Below are positions 1 to 8,280 of a DNA stretch of 17,823 bases, in pieces. Positions within the stretch are counted from its first letter, which is position 1. Every line of letters starts with the position of its first letter. Location: contig DKTP01000088.1 of NCBI GenBank assembly GCA_002473085.1, positions 1-17,823 of the forward strand, in the 5' to 3' direction. The position numbers were made by a program, and so were the translations under genes. The notes below the pieces were generated by a model that was not told where the DNA came from, searched no databases, and saw nothing but the letters and a program-made list of their open reading frames with translations. The DNA comes from Anaerolineales bacterium UBA7227 (GTDB lineage Bacteria; Chloroflexota; Anaerolineae; Anaerolineales; Villigracilaceae).

Positions 1-47
1 AACTTGCGGAATCCTTTTTAAGGTTGTTTCGCCATTCCAAACGGTTT

Positions 48-165
48 GCATTAGCCGCAAGTGGGCGGGATGCGGGCGAGGCTCGAAAACGGAATCCTGC
101 TGAGGTGTTGAATCCTCTCAAAAAACGCGGCGCATCCCACTTGTCGGCTGCACGCTGTGTTGGGC
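48..165. repeat. Long imperfect inverted repeat, attC-like
   Basis: Positions 48-74 and 131-155 form an imperfect inverted repeat sharing the blocks AGCCG, CAAGTGGG and GATGCG in the same order, with small insertions in one arm. Next to the outer right arm is GTTGGGC (159-165), which read on the minus strand is GCCCAAC and fits the R'' core RYYYAAC of integron attC sites. On that strand the repeat starts about 50 nt after the stop of the gene at 213-692, as in a gene cassette. The other outer core (R') is not convincing, and no integron integrase is seen. It may be an ordinary intergenic stem-loop acting as a transcript 3' end. Confidence 0.35.
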
Positions 166-212
166 GGCCTTCTGAATGAATCTGTGTACTTCTACATGAA
201 TGGCGTACATTA

Positions 213-692
213 TTATTCACCAACTGGTCGCAACTCAAACTGAATGAGTCTATCTGACGCCTTCGTTAACCCTGTGCCAGGTTCGGCAAGCTCGTAAGTA
301 ACCATGAGAACAAGCTGAAATTGCAGCGGCGCAATCTCTACTCCAGAAGTCAAAATGTAACACGTATTATCTTCCATCTTGGAGCCTTCTGGACACATAG
401 CTGGAACAGCCTTTTCTGTGGAGTACCAACAGGTGTCTATTCTGGGACAATAGGAGGGCGCGCCCAGCAATTGTTCCATTTCACCGCGACGCATCGTGAG
501 AGTATTCAAATAGGGCAAAAGGGATACAAGACTTTGGTAATCAGAATATTGTTGGTAATGTTTGCTCAATGCGACAATGTTTTCAGAAGGATCAGCTGAA
601 GTGGAATTCGTATTGCACCCGACGGAGAGAAGCGCGAACAAGAGCAGTATCCCGGTTCTAAGACGCAGAAACCAAGCTTTTGGCATGTTCAT
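213..692 (-). CDS. Small putative lipoprotein of unknown function
   Basis: The protein has 159 residues. The N-terminus carries basic residues, a hydrophobic stretch (about 13-24) and a lipobox LLSVGC with Cys26 as the likely lipidated residue, so it is probably exported and anchored in the membrane. The mature part has four further cysteines (about 80-115) that could form disulfides; I recognise no domain. The start is supported by GGAGA ending five bases upstream. It lies 45 nt downstream of the histidine kinase on the same strand, so the two may be cotranscribed. Its base composition is clearly less GC-rich than the kinase, and an attC-like inverted repeat follows its stop, both compatible with horizontal acquisition. 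Function unknown. Confidence 0.7.
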   Translation of the reverse strand: MNMPKAWFLRLRTGILLLFALLSVGCNTNSTSADPSENIVALSKHYQQYSDYQSLVSLLPYLNTLTMRRGEMEQLLGAPSYCPRIDTCWYSTEKAVPAMCPEGSKMEDNTCYILTSGVEIAPLQFQLVLMVTYELAEPGTGLTKASDRLIQFELRPVGE

Positions 693-737
693 TTTCTGTC
701 TCCGAGCAATTGTCGTCCTTGTAAGAGCGATGGCAAG

Positions 738-3023
738 TTAGCCGCCCAATTCAAGTTTCACCGCGCCGCCCACCGGAACGGTTTTTCCGTCTTCCTGTTT
801 CGTCAACGGCAGCAACACGTGGAAGCGGCTGCCGGGGAATTGCGCTTCGTCGTAGCCTTCGCTTTCCACCCAGATGCGACCGCCGTGCGCCTCGACGATG
901 CCTTTGGAGAGCGCCAGTCCCAGCCCGGAGCCGCCTCCTTTAAAGCGGCTCTTGCTCGTGGAGTGCTTTCCCAATTCTCCCGGCTGGTAGAACTTGGTGA
1001 ATATCATGTCGTGGAAGTCGGGGTCCACGCCCACGCCGGTGTCGCTGACGACGATCTCCACGCCGCCACCGGGCAGGTCAATCTGGTTGGCCGGGACGAA
1101 CGTCCCGGCGACGCGGATCCGTCCCTCGTTGGGGGTGAACTTGATGGCGTTGGAGACCAGGTGCGAGAAGACTTTGCGGAGGATGTTCGGGTCGGCTTTA
1201 ACCATCGGGAGGGAGGGCAGGTCGAGAGTCAGGGAGAGGCGGCGGTCGGCGAGAGATTTCTGGAGGCCGAGGCAAACGTCCCGCGCCAGCGCGGCCGTGT
1301 CCACCGGTTGGATGTGGAGTTGCAGGGCGCGCGCGTCGATCTGGGCGATGTCGAACATCGAATCCATGATCTCGTGCAGGCGCAGGGCGCTTTTGTGCAG
1401 CGATCCGACCGCCTGCCGGATGTTCTCGTCGAGGCTGCGGTCTTCGAGCAGCATTTCGATGTAGCCGCGCATGACGGTGAGCGGCGTGCGGAGTTCGTGC
1501 GAGGCGATGGAGATGAAGTCGCTTTTGGTCTGGTCGAGACGCTCGAGGTCGCGGTTGACCTTGTCGAGGTCGCGGTAGGCCTGGCTCAATTGGTTGTTGA
1601 GTTTGAGCAGGTTTTCCACGAGACGGGCGTTTTCGAGCGCGACGGCGGTCTGGTTGGCGAGCGCGGCCACGGTGACAAGCTCCTCGTCGCTGTAGCGCTG
1701 ACCCGAAAGTTTCGCGCCGAGGGCCAGCATCCCGATCCAGCGGCGGTTGGCGAAGATCGGCGCGTAGACCTCGGTCTCGAGGCGGTGGAACCATTCGCGC
1801 TCGAAGCGGGGGACGTCTTCGAATTTTTGCAGCAGGTCGAGGTCGAATTGAAGAAGCGTCTTCGACTCCCGCCCCAGATGGACCGCGATGGGGTGGTCCT
1901 CCTCCAGTTGGAGCGGCAGGATCTGCCGCTCGCCGTCGGACCTCGCGGCGCGCAGCCGATGGACGCGGCGTCCGCCTGTGGCGGTTTCGGTGTCCACCAG
2001 AAAGAGGAAGCCGCGTTCGAGTTCCATCGACTCGATGATGAGTCCCACCGACACGTCGGCGAGACGCTGCACGTCGAGGATGTTGCTGATGGACTCGCTG
2101 TATTGATGGAGGGTGCGGCTGGCGTCGGTGGTCTGGATGTTCAGAAAACTGTCCACCATGCGGCGCACGAGTCCGAGCAGGGGGGTGAACAACAAAGCCA
2201 GCAGCAGGGCGATGGCCGCGCCGATGATGAGCGGATTGTAATTGGGCGCGGCGCGGAACAAGGGTTGGACGCCGAGCGTGCTGGCGATGTAGAAGACCAC
2301 GATCAACAGCGTGGTGATAATGTAGATCAGCGTGCGGCGGAGGATGAGACGCGCGTCGGGCAGGTTGTGAGTTAGCGCCACGTAACCCATCATAATGGTC
2401 GCGGCCAGCCGCGGGGGATTCCCCAGCATGGACGCGCCGCCCAGCGCGAACAGATCGTTGACCACCAGCAGGAGGATAATCGGAAACCAGTAGGAAAGAC
2501 GGTTGCGATGAAGCGGCTGACGCGTGGAACGAAGCGCGCCGACCAGGTTGACGATGGCGCCGACAACAAACACCAGCCAGCCCAAAATTCCCCAACCGAG
2601 CGAAAGTCCCTCGCGGGACAGATTCACGCGTCCGTTCGTCCAGATGATGTCGGGGAGTTGGATGAAACCGGCATTCAGCGCGGCCAGCGCGAGCGCCCAA
2701 ACCGCGCCCACCGCCAGCCAGACCCAACCCTCGCGGCGCAGAAAGGCGCGCACGAGCAATACCAAAAGAAACGCCAGAAAGAGAGTCCCGAAGATCTCCA
2801 GGTTTTGAAAATCCCGCGTAGACATCTGCGGGAGGAACTCGCCCCGCCACAGCGCCTCGACCGCCTGCAAGATCAGCCCCGCCAGCGCGTACGCGCCCAT
2901 CAACAGCGCCGAAAATTCCTGTCCCTCCCGACGGCGGAGCGCGCCGACCAGGACCGCGAGATACAACGCGGCCCCCACAAGGACGACGACGAACGCGATG
3001 AACTCCGAAGTAAAGGCGGGCAT
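738..3023 (-). CDS. Membrane sensor histidine kinase (7TM-GAF-HisKA-HATPase)
   Basis: This 761-residue protein has an N-terminal membrane domain (about 1-290) with seven to nine hydrophobic segments, resembling the histidine-kinase N-terminal 7TM type. A GAF-like domain follows (about 310-480), then a coiled-coil linker. The phosphoacceptor helix has H-box SHELRTPL (His509), and the ATPase domain has N-box VSNAIKFTPN (Asn625), G1 box DTGVGVD (Asp661) and a G2 box GSGLGLALSKG near 700. All residues needed for autophosphorylation are present. No response regulator gene is adjacent, so the partner is probably encoded elsewhere. The ligand sensed is unknown. The start ATG has no Shine-Dalgarno but lies just after a TATACT box, suggesting a leaderless or nearly leaderless transcript. 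Confidence 0.95.
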   Translation of the reverse strand: MPAFTSEFIAFVVVLVGAALYLAVLVGALRRREGQEFSALLMGAYALAGLILQAVEALWRGEFLPQMSTRDFQNLEIFGTLFLAFLLVLLVRAFLRREGWVWLAVGAVWALALAALNAGFIQLPDIIWTNGRVNLSREGLSLGWGILGWLVFVVGAIVNLVGALRSTRQPLHRNRLSYWFPIILLLVVNDLFALGGASMLGNPPRLAATIMMGYVALTHNLPDARLILRRTLIYIITTLLIVVFYIASTLGVQPLFRAAPNYNPLIIGAAIALLLALLFTPLLGLVRRMVDSFLNIQTTDASRTLHQYSESISNILDVQRLADVSVGLIIESMELERGFLFLVDTETATGGRRVHRLRAARSDGERQILPLQLEEDHPIAVHLGRESKTLLQFDLDLLQKFEDVPRFEREWFHRLETEVYAPIFANRRWIGMLALGAKLSGQRYSDEELVTVAALANQTAVALENARLVENLLKLNNQLSQAYRDLDKVNRDLERLDQTKSDFISIASHELRTPLTVMRGYIEMLLEDRSLDENIRQAVGSLHKSALRLHEIMDSMFDIAQIDARALQLHIQPVDTAALARDVCLGLQKSLADRRLSLTLDLPSLPMVKADPNILRKVFSHLVSNAIKFTPNEGRIRVAGTFVPANQIDLPGGGVEIVVSDTGVGVDPDFHDMIFTKFYQPGELGKHSTSKSRFKGGGSGLGLALSKGIVEAHGGRIWVESEGYDEAQFPGSRFHVLLPLTKQEDGKTVPVGGAVKLELGG

Positions 3024-3079
3024 TTGCGCGAAAGTATACTCTAAAACATTCAGCCTCGGCTTTGCGGTATCATTAGGTC
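3024..3079. promoter_or_regulatory. Divergent promoter region, probably leaderless transcripts
   Basis: This 56-bp gap separates two divergent start codons. On the minus strand TATACT (3038 to 3033) lies 9 nt before the kinase ATG. On the plus strand TATCAT (3068-3073) lies 6 nt before the GH13 ATG. With normal -10 to start-site spacing, both transcripts would begin within a few bases of, or at, the start codon. Neither gene has a recognisable Shine-Dalgarno sequence here, and -35 boxes are poor on both sides. Confidence 0.5.
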
Positions 3080-5860
3080 ATGGACAACCGCCAACTCTCC
3101 CGTCACGCCCGCGACCGCTTCGCCCTCGAAAGCCTGCGCTTCGACAGCATCGCCTCCGCGCGGAACGTCGCCGCGCAGCTGAACGTCTCCGCAGGGGACG
3201 TCTACGCGCTGGGACTCATTGACGAGGCCCTGCGGATCTTGTTGACTCGCAGCGCGTCGCCCGCTCAATTTGCCTCCGCCGCCTCCTTCCTCGACGGGAG
3301 GCTGGGCGCGGCTCCCGTGCGCGCTGCCCTGCTGACGTTTGCCTCTGCCTTCCCGACCAAGCCGATCTACGAGGGGAAGACGAAAGCGGAGGAATATTTG
3401 GATTCCACCCCCCTCCGTCTTCCCCCACATTCAGAAAATTTGGGGAGAGTGGCGCAAGCCGAGGGGGGTATGCAGCCTCTGGAAGAACTTTTGCTCGTCA
3501 ACCTCCACAACACGAATCCCGCCGCGCAGACCTTGACGGAACTCTTCGACGACCAGCCGCTCGAACAGACCGCGTATGAGAAGATGGTAGAAGGGTTGGC
3601 AGAATACTTCGCGGCGACAGGGGACGGAGGACGGAGGAGGGGCGAGTCCCTGGTTGACATGCTGCGCGCGCCCGCGCTGGCTTCGCCGCACTCGCTCGAA
3701 GGTCAACTGGAGTACATCATTCAACGATGGGGGAGCGTGTTGGGAGAAGAGTTTGTGACGCGCCTCCTGCGCGCCATGGATTTTGTCCGCGAGGATGCAG
3801 TCCGCAGGCAGGGACATTCGGAGTTCAAGCCCACCGCCGAAGTCCCCACTTACGCGGGCTATCCCGAATACGAACGTTACAGCCCCGACAAAGAATGGAT
3901 GCCGCGGCTCGTCCTCATCGCCAAGAACGCGTATGTCTGGCTAGACCAGCTGAGCAAAAAATACCAGCGCGACATATCCCGCCTCGACCACGTCCCCGAC
4001 GAGGAATTGGACATCCTCGCGCGGCGCGGCTTCACGGGGTTGTGGCTCATCGGCCTATGGGAGCGCAGCCGCGCCAGTCAGCGGATCAAACAGCGCATGG
4101 GACAGCCCGACGCGGTCGCTTCGGCATATTCCCTCCACAGTTACGACATCGCGGGCGACCTCGGCGGCTGGGATGCGTTGAGCAATCTTCGCTGGCGCGC
4201 CTGGCAGCGCGGCATCCGCCTCTCCGCGGACATGGTCCCCAATCACATGGGCATCGACTCGACCTGGGTCGTCGAACATCCCGACTGGTTCCTCTCGCTC
4301 GACCAGCCGCCGTATCCTTCGTACGCGTTCAACTCCGAAAATCTCTCCGACGACCCGCGCGCGGCCATCGTCCTCGAAGACCACTACTACAATCACTCCG
4401 ACGCGGCCGTGGTTTTCAAACTCCACCATTATCAGACAAACAGAACACGCTACGTCTATCACGGCAACGACGGGACATCCTTCCCGTGGAACGACACCGC
4501 GCAGCTCAACTATCTCAAAGCCGAGGCGCGCGAGGCCGTCATCCAGACCATCCTGCACGTGGCGCGGAATTTTCCCATCATCCGCTTCGACGCGGCGATG
4601 ACGCTGGCGAAGAAACACATCCAGCGGCTGTGGTTCCCTGAACCAGGCGCGGGCGGCGCGATCCCGTCACGGGCGGAGCGCGGCCTGACCAGGTCCGAGT
4701 TTGAAGCGGCCATGCCCGAGGAGTTTTGGCGCGAGGTCGTGGACCGCGTCGCGGCGGAAGTCCCCGATACGCTGCTGCTCGCCGAAGCGTTCTGGCTGAT
4801 GGAGGGATACTTCGTCCGCACGCTGGGCATGCACCGCGTCTACAACTCCGCGTTCATGCACATGCTGCGCGACGAGGATAACGTCAAGTATCGCATGGCG
4901 ATCAAGAACACGCTGGAGTTCGACCCGCGCATTTTGCAGCGATACGTCAACTTTATGAACAACCCCGACGAGAAAACCGCCGTGGAGCAGTTCGGCAAAG
5001 CGGATAAATATTTCGGCGTGTGCGTGGTTTTGTCCACGTTGCCTGGCCTGCCGATGTTCGGTCACGGACAGGTGGAGGGCTTCCACGAAAAATACGGGAT
5101 GGAGTACCGCCGCGCCAAATGGGACGAGACGCCCGACGAGGGCTTTGTCCGCTATCACGAACAGATCATCTCGCCGCTGCTCCATCGCCGCCGCGTCTTC
5201 GCGGGCGTGGAGAATTTCTTCCTGTACGACCTGTTTACGCCAGAAGAAAATGTGGACGAGAATGTGTTTGCATATTCAAACATGACCAGCAGATATGAAG
5301 CGGATACGCGGATGGCGGAGCGCGGGCTGATTATCTATCATAATAAGTTTGCGGATACGCGCGGCTGGATAAAAATGTCTGCGGCTTACCTGGAGAATGG
5401 ACAACTGAAACAAAAATCGTTAGCCGACGCCCTCAGCCTGCCGAATGGACTGAACGACCATGTGATTTTCCGTGACTATGTGACCAACCTGGAATATATC
5501 CGCTCATGTCGCGAGATTCACGAGAAGGGATTGTACGTGGAACTGGGCGCGTACAAGTGTCACGCATTTTTGGATTTTCGGACGGTAGACGGCGGACAGT
5601 GGGCAGAGATTTGCCGCGCGTTGAATGGCGCGGGGGTGGAGTCCATGCAGGGGAAGTGGGAGGAGATGTTTGGAGTTAAGGATGAAGGCGGAATGATGAA
5701 GGATGAAGAGAAAGAGGGGAAGAAAAGCGTAAAACGTAAAACGAAAGAAGGAGCGGCGAAAAGGACTGCCGCGAAGAAGCCTGCCGAGAAGAAGCCAAAA
5801 GCAAAGAAGAATTCGAGTAGGAAGCCAACGACAAAGAAGGGACTCTCATATCGCTCCTGA
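3080..5860 (+). CDS. GH13 alpha-amylase-family enzyme with Lys-rich C-terminal tail
   Basis: This 926-residue protein has a roughly 270-residue N-terminal region of unknown role, then a GH13 TIM-barrel. Visible conserved regions are DMVPNHMG (Asp384, region I), IIRFDAAMTL with nucleophile Asp504, LLAEAFWL with acid/base Glu569, and FMNNPDEKT with Asp630. The catalytic triad is therefore complete. Region IV has Pro where most GH13 enzymes have His before the Asp, a pattern resembling the NTPD of GlgE-type enzymes. The expected activity is cleavage or transfer of alpha-glucans, but the exact substrate cannot be told. No signal peptide is apparent, so it is likely cytoplasmic. The last 60 or so residues are about one third lysine with Ala, Pro and Thr, like a histone H1 tail. 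It starts at ATG directly after a -10 box. Confidence 0.9.
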   Translation: MDNRQLSRHARDRFALESLRFDSIASARNVAAQLNVSAGDVYALGLIDEALRILLTRSASPAQFASAASFLDGRLGAAPVRAALLTFASAFPTKPIYEGKTKAEEYLDSTPLRLPPHSENLGRVAQAEGGMQPLEELLLVNLHNTNPAAQTLTELFDDQPLEQTAYEKMVEGLAEYFAATGDGGRRRGESLVDMLRAPALASPHSLEGQLEYIIQRWGSVLGEEFVTRLLRAMDFVREDAVRRQGHSEFKPTAEVPTYAGYPEYERYSPDKEWMPRLVLIAKNAYVWLDQLSKKYQRDISRLDHVPDEELDILARRGFTGLWLIGLWERSRASQRIKQRMGQPDAVASAYSLHSYDIAGDLGGWDALSNLRWRAWQRGIRLSADMVPNHMGIDSTWVVEHPDWFLSLDQPPYPSYAFNSENLSDDPRAAIVLEDHYYNHSDAAVVFKLHHYQTNRTRYVYHGNDGTSFPWNDTAQLNYLKAEAREAVIQTILHVARNFPIIRFDAAMTLAKKHIQRLWFPEPGAGGAIPSRAERGLTRSEFEAAMPEEFWREVVDRVAAEVPDTLLLAEAFWLMEGYFVRTLGMHRVYNSAFMHMLRDEDNVKYRMAIKNTLEFDPRILQRYVNFMNNPDEKTAVEQFGKADKYFGVCVVLSTLPGLPMFGHGQVEGFHEKYGMEYRRAKWDETPDEGFVRYHEQIISPLLHRRRVFAGVENFFLYDLFTPEENVDENVFAYSNMTSRYEADTRMAERGLIIYHNKFADTRGWIKMSAAYLENGQLKQKSLADALSLPNGLNDHVIFRDYVTNLEYIRSCREIHEKGLYVELGAYKCHAFLDFRTVDGGQWAEICRALNGAGVESMQGKWEEMFGVKDEGGMMKDEEKEGKKSVKRKTKEGAAKRTAAKKPAEKKPKAKKNSSRKPTTKKGLSYRS

Positions 5861-5932
5861 GGATGAGTAAAATTGCCTATTGAGAATCAGACCCTCCCTT
5901 AAACTGAGAATTTCAAAGGCGGTTTCTGAGGG

Positions 5933-5960
5933 TTGGCAAACCCAGAAATTTGTATATAAT
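5933..5960 (+). promoter_or_regulatory. Promoter of the brnTA operon
   Basis: TTGGCA (5933-5938), 16-nt spacer, TATAAT (5955-5960). The brnT ATG follows at 5975, so the leader would be only about 8 nt. The rest of the 5861-5974 gap holds no gene I can support. Confidence 0.7.
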
Positions 5961-5974
5961 AGGAATATACGTAA

Positions 5975-6274
5975 ATGATTGACTTTTCCTCCGTCACTAG
6001 CTTCGAATGGGACGACGGCAATCGCGACAAGAACTGGGAGAAACACCAGGTCTCGAATAGCGAATGCGAGGAAACGTTTTTCAATTTGCCTCTTCTGCTC
6101 CAGCCAGATTCAACCCACTCTCAGACAGAAGATCGTTACTATGTCCTCGGACAGACCAATGCAGGTCGAAGATTGTTTATCTCATTTACGATTCGCGGCG
6201 AAAACGTCAGAGTGATCTCCGCTCGCGATATGAGCAAGCGAGAAAGGAATTTCTATGAACAAGCCTATTCCTAA
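5975..6274 (+). CDS. brnT: BrnT-family ribonuclease toxin
   Basis: This 99-residue protein has the layout of BrnT toxins: an N-terminal FEWDDGN..KNWEKHQVS block, a central ED-R-YVLG-T-GR-LF-S-T block, and a C-terminal VRVISAR-MSKRER-FYE block. BrnT toxins are RelE-like ribonucleases that block translation under stress and are neutralised by direct binding of BrnA. Its stop lies inside the start of the antitoxin gene (20-nt overlap), the usual toxin-first order of this family. A good promoter lies just upstream. By analogy to known pairs, the BrnT-BrnA complex probably represses this promoter; that part is inference. Confidence 0.9.
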   Translation: MIDFSSVTSFEWDDGNRDKNWEKHQVSNSECEETFFNLPLLLQPDSTHSQTEDRYYVLGQTNAGRRLFISFTIRGENVRVISARDMSKRERNFYEQAYS

Positions 6275-6533
6275 CTTCCAATCCGAAAAAGAGGAACGCG
6301 CTTTCTGGGCGGAAAACGACTCCATGGATTACCTCGACTGGAAACAGGCCCAACGCGCCATTTTCCCGAACTTGAAGCCTACGCTCAAATCCATTTCCCT
6401 GCGCCTGCCCGAATCGATGATCGACGAACTGCGTCAACTAGCGAACGAACGCGATATCCCGTACCAATCGCTCATCAAACACTTCCTGCGCGAGAGCATT
6501 GATAATGCCTATTCGGTGAAGTCGTCCAGGTAA
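6255..6533 (+). CDS. brnA: BrnA-family antitoxin (ribbon-helix-helix)
   Basis: This 92-residue protein has an N-terminal portion with FWAENDSMDYLDW, typical of toxin-binding segments in BrnA/CopG antitoxins. A C-terminal ribbon-helix-helix follows, about residues 47-83: a strand SISLRLPES, then helices around MIDELRQLANERD and YQSLIKHFLRESI. The family binds and neutralises BrnT and represses its own operon. The start overlaps the toxin gene by 20 nt, with AAGGA about seven bases upstream, so translation is probably coupled. A terminator follows at 6558-6600. Confidence 0.9.
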   Translation: MNKPIPNFQSEKEERAFWAENDSMDYLDWKQAQRAIFPNLKPTLKSISLRLPESMIDELRQLANERDIPYQSLIKHFLRESIDNAYSVKSSR

Positions 6534-6557
6534 AACTGCGAACGTCTCAATTAAACA

Positions 6558-6600
6558 AACCGTCCCTGAAATTTCCAACTTCAGAGACGGTTCCTTTTTT
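6558..6600. terminator. Rho-independent terminator after brnA, possibly bidirectional
   Basis: AACCGTC-CTGAA (6558-6570) pairs with TTCAG-GACGGTT (6580-6592) with one mismatch and a 9-nt loop, followed by CC and six T on the plus strand. On the minus strand the stem is followed by TTTGTTT, so it may also serve the convergent ilvE. Confidence 0.85.
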
Positions 6601-6616
6601 CACTTACGCGGCGCGT

Positions 6617-7534
6617 TCAGACCTCCGTCACCCATCCTTTGTACTTTTCATTTCGTCCGCGCACGATCTTCTCGAACATATCGCGGAGTTTGGACACCAC
6701 CGGTCCCATCGCGCCATTGCCGACCGGGCGGTGGTCCACTTTGGTGATCGCCACCACCTGCGCGGCGGTGCCGGCCATGAAAAGCTCGTCGCAGATGGTC
6801 GTCTCGGAACGGTCAATGGGACGCTCCACGACCGGCAGGCCGAGTTCGTCGCGGGTCAGTTGCAGGAGCGAGCGGCGCGTGATTCCCTCGAGGATGTTCT
6901 CCGTGACCGGCGGCGTAATCACCGTCCCGTCGCGCACCATGAAAACGTTCATCGCCGAACCCTCGGAGACGTGCCCGTTCTGGTCCAGCGTCAACGCCTC
7001 GTCGAACCCCGCCCGCGCCGCGTCGGTCTTTGCCAGCGCCGAGTTGACGTACGCGCCCGAGATCTTCCCGCGCGCGGGGATCACGTTATCGTCAATCCGC
7101 CGCCACGAGGAGATGGTCGCGTGCGCGCTCGTGTCGTTCTGGATGTACTTCTGGAACGGCACGCTCCACATCGTCAGGTCGTCCTTCAAATTGTGCAGCC
7201 GCACCCCGATCCCCGCGTCGGCCTTATAAAACATTGGGCGGAGATACACATCACGCCGCCAGTTCTCCGCGCGCAACAGATCGAGCATGATCTGGATCAG
7301 GCTCTCTTCGGTGTGCGAAACTTCCATGCACAAAAGTCGGGCCGAATGGAGCAGGCGATGAAAATGGTCCCAGGGACGAAAAACAAAGAGCCGTTTCCGC
7401 TCCTCGTTCCAATAACCGCGCAGACCGCCAAAGACCCCCGTCCCGTAGTTGAACGCGTGCGTAGCGACGCTGACCTTCGCCTCGCCAAAGGGGACGATCT
7501 TGCCCTCGAAATACGCGAACTGTGGTTGGTCCAC
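6617..7534 (-). CDS. ilvE: Branched-chain amino acid aminotransferase (class IV PLP)
   Basis: This 305-residue protein has the usual length of short IlvE enzymes. It transfers amino groups between glutamate and 2-oxo acids in the last step of valine, leucine and isoleucine synthesis. Visible family features are the N-terminal THAFNYGTGVFGGLRGY block, YLRPMFYKADAGIGV near 97-111, the PLP lysine Lys157 in GKISGAYVNSALAK, and VSEGSAMNVF with Glu191. I chose the GTG start at 7534 because GGAGGTG lies just upstream (about 7542-7548) and the protein then begins DQPQFAYFEGK, the usual family N-terminus. The open frame continues upstream through the ArsR promoter, but that part is not conserved-looking. 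D-alanine or 4-amino-4-deoxychorismate class IV enzymes are less likely. Confidence 0.93.
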   Translation of the reverse strand: MDQPQFAYFEGKIVPFGEAKVSVATHAFNYGTGVFGGLRGYWNEERKRLFVFRPWDHFHRLLHSARLLCMEVSHTEESLIQIMLDLLRAENWRRDVYLRPMFYKADAGIGVRLHNLKDDLTMWSVPFQKYIQNDTSAHATISSWRRIDDNVIPARGKISGAYVNSALAKTDAARAGFDEALTLDQNGHVSEGSAMNVFMVRDGTVITPPVTENILEGITRRSLLQLTRDELGLPVVERPIDRSETTICDELFMAGTAAQVVAITKVDHRPVGNGAMGPVVSKLRDMFEKIVRGRNEKYKGWVTEV

Positions 7535-7571
7535 CAAAACACCTCCAGTGATTGGATCGTCTTGCGCGCGT

Positions 7572-7577
7572 ATTATA
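7572..7577 (-). promoter_or_regulatory. -10 box of ilvE promoter
   Basis: On the minus strand TATAAT lies 37 nt upstream of the chosen GTG start, preceded by TG. A good -35 hexamer is not seen. It is about 90 bp from the divergent promoter of the ArsR gene, so the two transcription units share one regulatory region. Confidence 0.55.
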
Positions 7578-7665
7578 CACGATGGATTTCGGACGACTCC
7601 CCGACGATTCCCCGCCTCTTTCCCGACTTCAAGCGGGCGCGGCCTGCGGACGCGTTTTCCCGCCC

Positions 7666-7693
7666 TTGACTCCCGCAGCGAAGGCGCTATAAT
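7666..7693 (+). promoter_or_regulatory. Promoter of first ArsR/DUF2087 gene
   Basis: TTGACT (7666-7671), 16-nt spacer, TATAAT (7688-7693). The gene's ATG is at 7734 with AAAGGT just upstream. A six-codon ATG frame (7702-7722) lies in the leader but has no Shine-Dalgarno. Confidence 0.75.
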
Positions 7694-7733
7694 ACAATTC
7701 GATGTCTGTCGAAATAGATTAACAAAGGTAAAA

Positions 7734-8279
7734 ATGAACGACAAGCCCGAAATACTCGATTTCGTTAAAGCCATGTCAGACGTGGACCGCCTGCGGATCA
7801 TCGGCCTGCTCGCGCAGAAATCCGCCTCCGCAAAGCAGATCGCGGACGAGTTGCATATACCCTTCCGGGACGCGTATAACCACATCTCCTTTCTGGCGTT
7901 TGTAGGAGCTGTCCGCGAAGCGGATGGACAGTACAGCCTCGCGCCCGACGCGGTGGAATCGTTGGCGAAGAACCAGTTCGCCAATCGGAAGGAAGCGTAC
8001 GTCCCCGCGCCGCATCTCGACGCGAAGTCGCGTAAAGTCCTCGTCACATACTTGAATCCCGACGGCAGCATCCGCCAGATTCCAAGCCAGCCCGAAAAAT
8101 TGAAGGTCATCCTGGATTATCTCGCGGCCGCCTTCACGCCCGGCGTGGACTACACTGAGAAGGAAGTCAATACCGTCATCCGCCGCTTTAACGTGGATGT
8201 TTCGGGGCTGCGCCGCGACCTGATCGATTCAGGCTTAATGGCGCGTGAAAGCAACGGTTCCCGGTATTGGAGGCCGTAA
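7734..8279 (+). CDS. ArsR-type regulator with C-terminal DUF2087 domain
   Basis: This 181-residue protein has an N-terminal winged helix (about 1-75) with the ArsR-like opening FVKAMSDVDRLRIIGLLAQ and a helix-turn-helix around AKQIADELHIPFRDAYNHISFL. The C-terminal part (about 98-180) fits DUF2087: RKVLVTYLNPDGSIRQIP, YTEKEVNTVIRRF, LRRDLIDSGLM and a final YWR. No Cys-rich metal site of classical ArsR repressors is visible in the recognition region, so a metal ligand is doubtful. ATG 7734 is preferred over the longer frame because of the adjacent AAAGGT and the strong promoter. It is followed by a paralogue 57 nt downstream. The target is unknown; ilvE (divergent) and itself are candidates by position. 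Confidence 0.85.
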   Translation: MNDKPEILDFVKAMSDVDRLRIIGLLAQKSASAKQIADELHIPFRDAYNHISFLAFVGAVREADGQYSLAPDAVESLAKNQFANRKEAYVPAPHLDAKSRKVLVTYLNPDGSIRQIPSQPEKLKVILDYLAAAFTPGVDYTEKEVNTVIRRFNVDVSGLRRDLIDSGLMARESNGSRYWRP

Positions 8280-8280
8280 C

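Noticed and set aside
819..2375. 518-codon plus-strand frame opposite the histidine kinase
   Set aside because: An antisense shadow of high-GC coding sequence, with no domain and Val/Gly/Glu-rich composition typical of such shadows; the kinase frame has all family motifs.
7535..8110. Long minus-strand extension of the ilvE frame to 497 residues
   Set aside because: It runs antisense through the ArsR gene and both promoters; the added sequence does not resemble any IlvE N-terminus, and a GTG with good Shine-Dalgarno exists at 7534.
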